A DNA stretch of 64,000 nt, taken from positions 420,786,257 through 420,850,256 of the forward strand of contig NC_081415.1 in assembly GCF_030272615.1 (NCBI RefSeq). The letters run 5' to 3'. Under the pieces are notes generated by a model, which was given only the letters and a program-made list of their open reading frames with translations, was not told where the DNA came from and made no database searches. A program made the translations under genes and the position numbers. This stretch comes from Cryptomeria japonica (taxonomy: Eukaryota; Streptophyta; Pinopsida; Cupressales; Cupressaceae). How positions within the stretch are numbered: the stretch's first letter is position 1; every line of letters begins with the position of its first letter. Below, piece after piece: positions 47,508 to 58,200 of the stretch.

Positions 47508-48349
47508 TCATACTTCACATACTTTCACATTTGTGCTTTCCACCATCTTGTTTAGTCTCTTGTTGTAACACTGGTAGGCATTGCTATTTGTAGCATATCC
47601 CAAAAATATCCCTTCATCTACTTTGGTATCAAACTTTCCAATATCTTCTTCATTTCTTCTGATGTAACACTTGCTCCCAAAGATTCTAAAATACTTCACA
47701 GGAGGAGGTCTCCATTCCACATCTCATAAGGTGTCTTAGTATGATTCACTCTTATTTGTACCTTGTAAGAATATACATGGAAATATGCATAGCTTCCTTC
47801 CAATACAAATTAGTCAAGTTAGCATCTTCCATCATAGTTCTAGCCATCTCAATAACAATCTTATTCTTCCTTTCTACTACTCCATTCTGTTGAGGGGTTC
47901 TTGGGGAATATAAATGCCTTCTAATTTCATGTTTTTCACATAAATCATCAAACTCATTTGAAATAAAGTATCCTCCTCTATCAGATCTCAAACACTTGAT
48001 TTTAGCATCTACTTGATTTTCAACCATTGGCTTGAACACAAACCTTTCAAAGCCTTCAGACTTTTCTTTCAAAAATGTAACCCGTCATCCTAGAATAATC
48101 ATCAATAAACAACATAAAATACATTTCTCCGTTGGGTCCTCTTGTCCTTGTAGGTCCACAAAGATTTGTATGAATCAGCTCCAAGAGTTTAGAAGTAGAA
48201 TACTCCTTGTTCTTGAAACTCCTCTTTGTTTGTTCTCTGAGTTGACATTCCCTGCACAAAGTATTAGTAGGTTTGACAATCCTTGGCAAATCTCTCACAA
48301 CTTTAGTATTGCAAATCTTTATCATGTTATCAAAGTTGACATATCTCAT
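47508..48349 (-). pseudogene. Copia integrase
   Basis: Zinc-binding pre-integrase part with CRECQLREQTKRSF, then LLELIHTNLCGPTRT, where the usual catalytic Asp (HTDL) reads Asn. The core continues with FIDDYSRMTGYIF, IKCLRSDRGGYFIS (second Asp kept), SPRTPQQNGVVERKNK (Glu kept) and the C-terminal PPPVKYFRIFGSKCYIRRNE, IFLGYATNSNAYQCYN. Pieces overlap in two frames near 48060. Confidence 0.9.
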
Positions 48350-48537
48350 CCTTCTATGCCATAGCCATATTCATTTCTCTGAGTCAAAAAAACATTTGTT
48401 TCCATTTTTGTCCTTTATATAATAAACATTTTCACTTGTCCTAATTCCTTCTGCTACCAACTTTCTTATTTTTCCTTTTTCTAATTATACATTCAATATT
48501 GCTAAATACAACTTCATAACCTTTATTGCACATCTGA

Positions 48538-49101
48538 CTAACACTCAATAAGTTGTCTCAAACCTTGAACATAATAAACATCATTAGTCTTATGATTACC
48601 ATCAATCGAGATAATTCCTATTCCACATATAGGTGCAGTCTCCTCTCCTACAAAATTTACTAATCCACCATCATACTTCTTAAGATTAATGAACTTGTCT
48701 TTGTCACCTATCATGTGATTTAAACATCCGAAGTCAACGATCCAAGCTTTTGGTTCCACCTTAGCATGAAATGTAATCTTCTCATCATTACTCTTTCCTT
48801 CCAGTCTTTTGGATATATCCTTATTTTTCTCCTTTATAGCCAAAAACAAGGATTCTTCATTCGACTCTTCACACTCTTCATCCTCTGACGAATGTGTCTC
48901 CATAGAACATAGTCCTTTCTTTCTTCTACCATATGTCTTCTTCTTGAAATCGTGTTTTCTATATCTACTCTTCTTCTCATCATCATCAGATTTCTTGTAA
49001 TCTTCTTTATATATACATTTAGAAGCATAATGACCAATTCTACCACAATTAAAGCATTTCAAGGGTAACTTACCTTTGTATTTTTCGGTACCTCTCTTCA
49101 A
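48538..49101 (-). pseudogene. Copia gag zinc knuckle and protease
   Basis: A 187-codon open stretch. CFNCGRIGHYASKC is an intact CCHC knuckle (about residues 15-28). A Lys/Glu/Ser-rich linker follows, then AWIVDFGCLNHMIGDKDKF. The last is the copia protease active site, usually D-S-G-C; here it reads D-F-G-C, so activity is doubtful. YDGGLVNFVGEETAPICGIG is the conserved region after the active site. Confidence 0.9.
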
Positions 49102-49812
49102 TATTCTTACAAAGTTTTCTTCAATCTCTTCCAGATTTTCATTTTCATCTGGTTCATCTTCTACTAGCCTTGAAACATTAAATGCAGCTTCCCTTTTTTT
49201 CTCTTTTTACTTCTTCCATCTCTGAAATCTCGATGGCAGATAGTGTTTCAATAAGCTGGTCAATTCAATACTTATCTAGATCATGAACTTCTTCTATAGC
49301 ACACTTCTTAGGTTTGTAGGATCTAGTCAGAGTTAACAAAATCTTCCTTATAACATCTCTCTTCTTCAAGATATCCACCAACAACTCTAACAACATCTGC
49401 AAACATCATTCACCATGTGTATGTAGTTCTCAACACCTTCATCTTCAACCATTCTTAGATGGTCATACTTCTACTTGAGATTCATCAACCTAGCTTGCTT
49501 TGTCTTAATATCTCCTTCATAGGCTTGACATAGTTTGTTCCAAATCTCTTTATGTTCTTTCAATCCCTTAACTTTGCCAAATACTACATCACTCAAGCAA
49601 CTGAATAATATTGTTGTAGCTTTCGCATTAGTCTCATGATTCTTGACTCCATCTAGGGTTTGAAGTCCATTCTATGGAAGTTTATAACCGGACTTGACAA
49701 TATCCCAAATTCCATTCTACAAAGTCTCTAAATAAGATTCCATCCTACCCTTCCAGTAAGAAAAATTTGAGTCATCAAACAACAAAGCCTTATTATGTAG
49801 TTCTTGTGTCAT
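49102..49812 (-). pseudogene. Copia gag N-terminal part
   Basis: ATG at 49812, 45 bases after the primer site. It reads MTQELHNKALLFDDSNFSYW, KGRMESYLETL, then after a stop IWDIVKSGYKLP, and KATTILFSCLSDVVFGKVKG and HKEIWNKLCQAYEGD. The pattern is the UBN2-type copia gag. At least three in-frame stops are visible, with a frame change before 49102. Confidence 0.82.
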
Positions 49813-49856
49813 TTTGAATCTACCTCAAACGGTTAAGCTTTCCAGAGAGGAACCTT

Positions 49857-49868
49857 GCTCTAATACCA
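49857..49868 (-). other. Primer binding site of the copia element
   Basis: TGGTATTAGAGC in element sense, one substitution from the initiator tRNA-Met site TGGTATCAGAGC, two bases after the 5' LTR end. Confidence 0.9.
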
Positions 49869-49870
49869 AT

Positions 49871-51306
49871 TGATGAACCCAAGGCAGGATTGAGAGGGGG
49901 GGTGAATCACTCTAAAACTTCAAAACAAATTAATTATAAACAACATTCAACCATATAAAACAATACTAAAAAAAACTTACTAATCACCAACACAAGAACA
50001 CCAGAATTTATGTAAAAAAAACCCAAACTAGGAAAAACCACGATGAGAATCTAAATCACAGTATGAATAACAATGATTACAAAGTTTTACGCTCACTGCC
50101 AAGAAGCAACAAGACCTAATGGACTTGCAAAATTAAGGTGCTCAACCTTAGGCAAGATACAAGATAATGACTTGCTCCACTGAGGCTCATTGCTTTAGGG
50201 CAAGATACAGAAAATGCTGCTAGAAGGCTCGCTATCATTCAGCAACAGTAGAAATAGAAGAACTAATATGAGAAGGATCTCCTAAACATGAAATTGTCCT
50301 TGAACAAGATAATCAAATGACCAATATCATGACAAACATCTCTGAACATTGTCTTCCTGAATATATTACCTTCAATGCTCTTCACAATCTGACTCACACA
50401 TTCACAAACTCAAATCTGCTTGCATATCATTCGCATACACTACTCACCAATTCACACACATTCTACTCATTCCACTACTCAACTCATCCATCCGCACTCC
50501 TTAAATATGAAATAGAACATCAAAAACCTAATTGAGTGTTGGCCAAGATAGAATGAACATAATCGCACAAAATAACCCACCCGAACCAAAAAGACTCAAG
50601 GCAGTGCACTCTAAGAGAAAAAGGGGACCCAAATACATCATAAAACATCCTTCCAAGATGGATCCAATGATCCGTGCATGCTAATACATCCTCCAAGGTC
50701 GGCACCAAACGTAACGTGTAGAGAGGTATTAAAGCTTGTCAAACAGTCGATCAAAAAGATATCCACCATTGCAAAATATTTTATGCAGATCTCCACACAC
50801 CAAAGTGAGACTTATAACAATATCCCAACTTGTCATCCAAAGCATATCCAAATCAAAAATGTGATCTAAATAAGATAAACCAATCGGACACACCGAACCA
50901 CAACATAATTGAATATACCACACTCAAATCAACATAACTCACTTGCGAAACACAAACACCACAAGAGAATCATATTGAGAATACTATAAGAATCATATAA
51001 CCACATCCTCAGAACCGCAACAAAAGCTTCAACATATCCGAAGGCCACCGAAGACTTTCCAGACTAGCTGACAAACACTTTACCTGTCAGAAAGCAGTAA
51101 CAATTGTCTTCTGCAAACCACGAACTAGAAAACCAAACCAAACTATCAATGAGACATTAAAACTATTTCCTACATATTGCCACAACCAACACCAACAGAT
51201 TTCCACCAACTGCAATACCAATACAAGATACATTCGAGCCAAAATCCATTCGAACAACCAAGTTTGACATCAATGACAACATCAATGCAAACTCATAATT
51301 CCAACA
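49871..51306 (-). repeat. 5' LTR of the copia element
   Basis: Plus-strand ends TGATGAACCC and TTCCAACA. It is 48 bp longer than its partner, with extra sequence near 50870-50930. AAAAG follows directly. Confidence 0.93.
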
Positions 51307-51344
51307 AAAAGAATATTAAGTGGTTGATACCAGAGAAACAAGAA

Positions 51345-51530
51345 TCGTCTGGACTCACCCAAACTCGGCGAGTCCGAGTCAAAGTCATGCCTCCCGAGTT
51401 TGCAAAGCTCAGACTCGGACTCGGACTCGGCCAAGTCCAAAAGGCAAAATCGCCAGACTCGCCGAGTTGGCGAGTTTGGCCTAAAATCGCCAAACTCGGC
51501 GAGTCCAGTGCTTGAAACTCGGCCACCGGC
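51345..51530. repeat. Left subterminal CGAGTC repeat cluster of the hAT element
   Basis: About a dozen copies of ACTCGGCGAGT, GACTCGGA or GGCGAGT in both orientations, partly palindromic. The right cluster is at 52398-52490. Such arrays are the usual transposase binding regions in plant hAT elements. Confidence 0.8.
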
Positions 51531-51712
51531 TAGGTTAAATAAAATGACAAAAAAAAATATTTTTATTTTATTTTTTAAATGAATGATCTCGTCTTTGTTC
51601 ACTACAACCTTCGCCCGAGAATGAAAAAAATTAGGGTTACAACATGTCAGCCAATAGAAAAATAACACCCGATGCCTTTATTAAATAATGAAAGTATTTT
51701 TGGCCTCGCGGG

Positions 51713-52084
51713 GTGCTGTCCCTCGACCCCGCGCTGTATCGCGACAGGGACCGCACAAGGGGCGCTGCCCCAAAACCCCCGTCGAAAAATATTGGGGGAA
51801 ACTGCATCGATAGAAGTAGGGAAAATTTAACCTCCAAATCTGACACTAATTGGATTGACCAGGTAGATATAGAGGCTGAGACTGTAGCCATGGCAAAGGA
51901 GGAGCGGAGAGCACGAGCAGAGACAGGAGATTCAGAGGCAGATAGTGACACAAATGTTCCTGATGTTGGTGAGCATGGCATGGTGTCACGAGGAGCAGCT
52001 ATGGTTGTCGAATCATCGAAGACCTACCTTAGATGCCTTTGCAAGGGGCTAGGGCCGGAGGGTGCAGGCTCCTCTGAGCCATAG
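51713..52084 (+). pseudogene. Possible hAT transposase C-terminal remnant
   Basis: A 123-codon frame. The first part (to about codon 25) covers a G/C-run repeat and is probably not protein. The later part, DTNWIDQVDIEAETVAMAKE, is acidic and ends SSEP. It resembles the acidic tail of plant hAT transposases but has no catalytic motif. Function is uncertain. Confidence 0.4.
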
Positions 52085-52503
52085 GCTTGTATTTGTATTT
52101 ACCTTTGGTATTTGTATGGAACATTTGATGATGATCATATGATGACATGGATTTTTTATTCCATGAGTTTTGTAATATTGTACACATTTGACAATATTTA
52201 TATATCTATGTTTGTTATTTCCTTCAACTACAATTTGCGTTTATGCTTATGTGATTGATGTATACTTGTGTATGTAATCGACTGAACCGAGTTTGATGAT
52301 ATTGTTGTGTCTTTAAGGTGTATTCAATAAAGGGTGCATGAAACAAGTTTTAAATCTTTAAAAATCTCTAAATTTCTTGAGTTTTTCACTTTCTCAAGTC
52401 CAGCCGAGTCTGACTCCGACTTTGACTCCGAGTCTCGAGTCTGAGTCCAAGTCGGCCTTGCCGAGTCCGTGCCGAGTCCGAGTCCCGTTTCTTTGGTTGA
52501 TAC

Positions 52504-55073
52504 ACATTTTACAAGCAACGCATATGTTATGAAAGGTAGCTCCCATTTTTAAGTTGACTATGATTAAACACAACAATTAAGTGGAGTGATTATTATGTTA
52601 GTGATTGATAAAAAGAAAGGGTGCGATTGACAAGGAAGATAGTAATTTGATTTGAAAGAGGATGTTTATGGGAGGACATCTCTTCAATTCAAAGAGTAAG
52701 ACTCTTGGAATTAAAGGCGTATATATGAAAATTGGAAATGGAGAAGTGGGGGAAGATAGAGGACTTTTATTGATTATTTTCCAAATTTTGGATTATGTAT
52801 TATTTACATCATAGCAAGCTATTAAGACAGTAAGCGGACTACTAAGACAGTAAGCGGAGTTGGTATATCCACCATTCTACTAAGTCACTCGTGCATGAAA
52901 CTAAGGAGCGATAATCAGAGATAGCGTCCATCATTCTCACAGGGACCTAAGGATCGAAATCAGACACAGTGAATCGACAGAGGCATATCTATTCGTCCAC
53001 CCATCGCATGATAAAGAGAGACCAATCAAACATAGCAATCGAATCATTAAAAAATCAAAGGCACATTTTGTATCAACTCCAAAGGGAGTAAACAAAGCAA
53101 TGATAATATAATTCTGCATTTACATGTATACTAGTGCACATTGGAGTTACACTTGATTTAAACATCAATCCCTCTAGGAATATTATAATCAGAAATTCAA
53201 ACAATACTATCGATTGATAATTAAGAACTCCATCTGTACATACAACAGACCACATCTTGTTCAAAGTCAATTCTACATCATTAACCAATTTGTAAGAATC
53301 ATAGATATAATCATATGTCAAGCCATCAATGAGGGACATTACAAGATGGGGAAAACTTATATCTCTTATTTATTCAATCTTGGATCTGCTCATTTGAGCA
53401 ATTGCCTTCTTTGGCATAATTGGTTGCACAAGCATACAGAGAGATCAAAGACAACACCTTTGTTACAAGCATATAAGTATAAAGCAGGAACAACGTCCAT
53501 CCATATCGCAGGAGCACAATGATCAGGATCAGACACGACGACATATTGAGGCATAGCCCCACCTTCAATCATCGTAGGGTATAATAAGAACAAATCAGGC
53601 ATTGTGAACTTAAGATTAAAATATTACATCAGATATAGCAACTCAATCACTATGAGCAGTCATAAGACAAGATCATACCATATATCCCATTGGCAAATCA
53701 GAGAAAGCTATCAAGATAAGTTCTACCTTCCAAAATATTCTTAGAATTTTAAGTTAAATTTTATAATAGAATGTCTTCAGATTTAATAAAATTATATTTA
53801 TAAATGTATTACAATTCTCATCTTAGGTTGGAATTGTTGTCTCATGACTAAATTAAAGTAAATCCCAAAGGGGGCATTACAGATGATATGTTTGAACAAG
53901 AATCATAAATAAAAAATGATTAGCCCAATTATGCATAAAATAATTTTCTTTCAATAATTTGAATGCGAGACTGTATTACTGTTGCATCATGTGAATTCTA
54001 TTTAATGAAGTGCAGATATGTTGTTTCAACAACATGATCAAAAGTTACATTCAAAAAATAGAAGATAGCTACCAACCAGTTACACATCCACATTGCACTA
54101 GAACCCAAAGCTTAATGAGCCATCGATATTCACCCTGCTGCAAAATGCAAGCTTTGTGTGATAGCATCAATCAAAAGCACCTGATAACTTCCCTAGAACT
54201 TGTGATATGCATATTTATGAAAAATCTATTTCAAAATACAATTGATTTTGTCTGTTGCTTCATAATTACGCGTTTGCACTTTTCACACTAAAGCATAATT
54301 CAATGTTCAGTTGGTATTGTGGCAACAACGTTCTGTCTCAAAGATTTTGAATCCACTCTAGTGGGTTTCATGCATTATGATCCACGTGTTCTCAGTTAGT
54401 AATGGCAACCTCCTTCATAAATATAATTTACATTTGAGTGTGATGTGTAACATAAGATGCCTAAAATCCCTTGGACAACAATTCCAGTAGCTAAAAGATA
54501 TTCTTTAAAAAGAATTCAGTTTTCCAATTTTCTTTTTGCAATCTCAGTTTTGAGAAAATAAAGTAAATAATAATGATATTTAAATTGGTGAAAGCATGAA
54601 ACCAAAAAGCGTCAAATTTAATAGCAAAGAAAAGTTATTTACTCTTTCACTTCAAATTTAGGTATTTGATTATCTAATGACAAACCACAAGGGATCCTCG
54701 TGTTTTGGTAAAAATTATCTTTCAAAAATTGCAAGAAATAGTTACTTCGTACAAACCAAGAGAACTTGAGGTCTTGGAGCTGTGGTAAGAGTTGACCTAT
54801 CTAAGCTTTAAGATACTAGATTTGTGAAATGCTCAATAGTCCACCAGAGATTACTGTAACTGGAAAATATCGACTCCATATTGTCAAAATCTTAGTAAAA
54901 AGAAAAAAGATAAGTATAGAATTTTTTGAGAATGGTATTTACATTGAACCTTGCCGAAACAAAGTGAATATAGTAACCAAAAAACAATTGAGTAGTTGAG
55001 AAATATCACCCAGGAAAGATCATTCATATTCCAAATACTGTGATTTCCCACCTTCAAGTCAGCTATTCTGTTT
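52504..55073. other. No gene seen; 3' flank of the RMD1-type gene
   Basis: No supported frame, LTR or RNA gene. A short direct repeat, ACTAAGACAGTAAGCGGA, occurs twice near 52831-52860. The 3' untranslated part of the minus-strand gene should start at 55073, but I cannot define its end. Confidence 0.45.
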
Positions 55074-55223
55074 CTAAAAGTTAGAAAAATGATTTATCCC
55101 TGTGTTTCGAATGATATCATAGAGACCAATCATTATCTCTGTACTTATTAAAATTATGATAAGCCACTCCAAAGCATCGGATTTTCTATTCTGCAGTATC
55201 TCCAAAAAGAAGCGGACGTTATG
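55074..55223 (-). CDS. RMD1-type gene last exon with membrane helix
   Basis: 150 bases; acceptor GTTGTGCAG before CATAACG; stop TAG at 55074-55076. It encodes HNVRFFLEILQNRKSDALEW, the membrane segment and a short NTGINHFSNF tail. Confidence 0.88.
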   Translation of the reverse strand, partial: HNVRFFLEILQNRKSDALEWLIIILISTEIMIGLYDIIRNTGINHFSNF

Positions 55224-58200
55224 CTGCACAACAGGACCATATAAGGACGTTATTGCCTTGAAAGTTTTGATCTCTTCCACAAAACACACAAAGCAAGAAG
55301 AGTCTATATAGCAAGAAAAACTTCTTGAGCAAAACACACCTCTACAAACTTCAGTTTGTAATCGAGACTCCCAAATCGCTGTTGCAATTCATATTCATCT
55401 CGAAGATACTCCCAAATTTGTGCATATTTTGCATTTTTCCAAGCAACGTCTGACCTGAAATTATTACATAGAAATGACTTTAAGTACACTAGCAACTACC
55501 CTTAGCAACAGAACTGTTGAGAATGTAAAATTAGCCTTCAAATCAAATTTAGCATGCTATTTGCTTAAGGCGAAAATGCACGCCAAGCAATGTCAGAACA
55601 TTAGTATGGGAAATTGTCTCCAAACAATTGAAAATTGAAACAAGCATGCAGTTACTATTGAATCAACTATCATTTTTTCTTTTGTGGCCAGCAAATGAAT
55701 ATGAGTCACCAATCAAAAGTCCCAAAACATACAGTGTCCAATTACCAACCTGGTAGACTATTCTAGATTTTAAACATTGTATTCTTTTCATTTACTGATA
55801 TCCGGCATAAAGAATAAAGACTGTGGTCAAGAAAGTTGTGCAGAATCCACACTGATAATAAGAATACAATAAAATCACTTTTACTGTCAAACAACTACTG
55901 AGTGGCACGACTTGAGAAAACACAATAGCATTTAGGAACTTTCTTTTTAGTCCATTTTCATTAACCAAAAACTTTGGGTGAAGAGGGGTGCAAAACCCTT
56001 ACGATTTGTCATAGAAATAGTCAATCTCAAATGAGAAGTGAAGAATGATAAGATGTATGAACCACAATTCATGCAAGTTTTGCCTATTGTTCTCAACACT
56101 ATGGAGACAGCTAGTATGCTTCTTCAGGGTACTTTTGCTTCGGCTATTCCTGGTCAACCTTATACCTTGAGCAGTGATTTCTTGTTCCTTTTTTGGCAAT
56201 TTCAAGCTCTTTAATTTACTTTTTAAATGATTTTAGTGATTTTTCAGTAATATCCTTGCCTCTTAATCCAAAGCTGAGAAAGGAATGTTTGTGACCACAG
56301 CAAGAGCATCTTGTATGCTTCTTCAGGGTACTTTTGCTTCGGCTATTCCTGGTCAACCTCATACCTTGAGCAGTGATTTCTTGTTCCTTTATTGGCAATT
56401 TCAAGCTCTTTAATTTAAATTTAAATGATTTTAGTGATTTTTCAGTAATATCCTTGCCTCTTAATCCAAAGCTGAGAAAGGAATGTTTGTTCCTGTTTTG
56501 GCAATTTCAAGCTCTTTAATTTAATTTTTAAATGATTTTAGTGATTTTTCAGTAATATCCTTGCCTCTTAATGCAAAGCTGAGAAAGGAATGTTTGTGAC
56601 CACAGCAAGAGCATCATGTCACTGCTTGTGTAAGTTTTGAAAATAATTAATTTGTTTAATCAGAGGAAGGTTACTACATCTTAGTGCTCAAGCAAAATTT
56701 GCTTATTCTGAGAAACAATACTGCCTTCTTATTGCTCCGCTGGATCAACCGATATAGAACAAATTTTATAAAGATTTTCCCGTAAGGACTCAATTCTCAA
56801 GAAGAAGCCAAAAATCAAAGCACAAGCATGCAGACTAGAAACACTTCAACCATGATATGCTATCTTACACTAAATTCCTGGGATGGAGACTGGATGTAGA
56901 TTGGAGAGGACGGGACACATTTCCAAAACAAATTTTTTGGGGGGAGGTCATTTTTTAGGGGATGGCCATTAAAAAATAGGGAAATTTTCAAAAATATAGG
57001 AAATTTCAAATATTCATATGATAACATTGATAAGACATTCATTATATACATTACAGAACCTTAGTACATAACATTAGAGTCGTATTAAGATTTCACATGA
57101 GACTCAACCAACAAATTAACAAAATTTAATTGCTTTTATTGTCAATGTGCATATAAATTACAGAAAAATGCCCAAAAACTGCAAGTTTGAACTACACAAT
57201 TACAAATACATAGAAAATATGCTGCTGCCAGTACACTGCATCAAAATCAGAGTTTAAATCTAAAGGGCTGCCTCATCCAATGGAATCCCAACCTATACCT
57301 AATGTGCCACCTCATCAACCTATGTGGCATCTTGAGGATCAACATCACAACATGCAGCTGAAGTGTGTCAATCTTGAAGCTGCAAGGCACTATGCATGGC
57401 CACCAACTTCTCCAATTAGATCACGATTTCAGATGGTTAAGGAAATCATTTTGACATTGGAATCTTGAGTTTAAAAATGCTAATTTATTCATTGTCATGC
57501 CCAATGAAGACAACTGCCCACATCTAAAGATAACATCTCTGTTTCAGACACGGTTTTGCAAAATAGCAGCTTTCGTTTTTCACTTCTTTATTTTCAATTG
57601 CAAGGAAACTAGTAAATATACATCACTTTACATTATGTATGGACATTGCTTAAGTCCAAAGACATGTGTGCCCTAGAAAGTATTTTCAGACATCCTCTGA
57701 TGGGAAGAACACGGAGACATCATGTACACCACACACAATATTTTCAAAGGTCGGTATGCCTGCATTATGAGAATATTTAAAAATATATCTAGACTTATGA
57801 ACTTTCTATATTAAGGACATACACCAAATTTAGAAATTTGTGTTGTAATTTTGCATGTGTTTTCTCAGATGCTAGAAATTAATGTTGAATCATGCCCTGA
57901 TTGAAGTGCTCTACATGAGGAAAATTTTAAATTCACTATGAACAGTAGTTGTAACTTGTACCCCATATGGACAAATTGCTTTCACCATAATATATATGGG
58001 AAAAAGTTTAGAAATACATTGTTTGATTCCCTAGAAGATATTTAGTTTCATCTAATACAAAGCAGTAATATTAAACTTATGCCATTGCCTGATAAAGTTT
58101 TATAAATTACAGCTAACAGATGTTTCAGTTGAAGTTAAAGATGAAGATGAAGATGTTAAATTTGTACTACCAAATAGCTTAAGAGTTTTTGTATATGCAC

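Larger units (their letters stand above)
44098..51306 (-). mobile_element. Full-length Ty1/copia retrotransposon
   Basis: LTRs at 44098-45485 and 49871-51306 enclose a minus-strand copia order: gag with knuckle, protease, integrase, RT, RNase H. AAAAG flanks both ends (44093-44097 and 51307-51311). Primer site and polypurine tract are in place. Many stops break the polyprotein, and the LTRs differ by substitutions and indels (1388 versus 1436 bp), so it is old. The RNase H region ASCCTQVMWMK-like resembles SIRE/TAR-type copia lineages, but I do not assign the clade firmly. Confidence 0.95.
51331..52495. mobile_element. hAT-type DNA transposon (1165 bp, non-autonomous)
   Basis: GTTGATAC flanks the unit at 51323-51330 and 52496-52503, an 8 bp target duplication as made by hAT transposases. 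The ends are inverted: CAGAGAAACAAGAATCG on the left against CAAAGAAACGGGACTCGG (complement of the right end). Both ends carry dense CGAGTC/GACTCGG subterminal repeats. Only a short C-terminal-like frame is present, so it cannot encode its own transposase. Confidence 0.88.

Noticed and set aside
47328..47555. Phe-rich plus-strand frame (75 codons)
   Set aside because: Complement of the Lys/Glu-rich copia linker; artefact of composition.
57280..57468. Possible small gene (62 codons, starts MESQPIPNVPPHQ)
   Set aside because: Lies in the intron on the opposite strand, no known motif, no splice or homology support.
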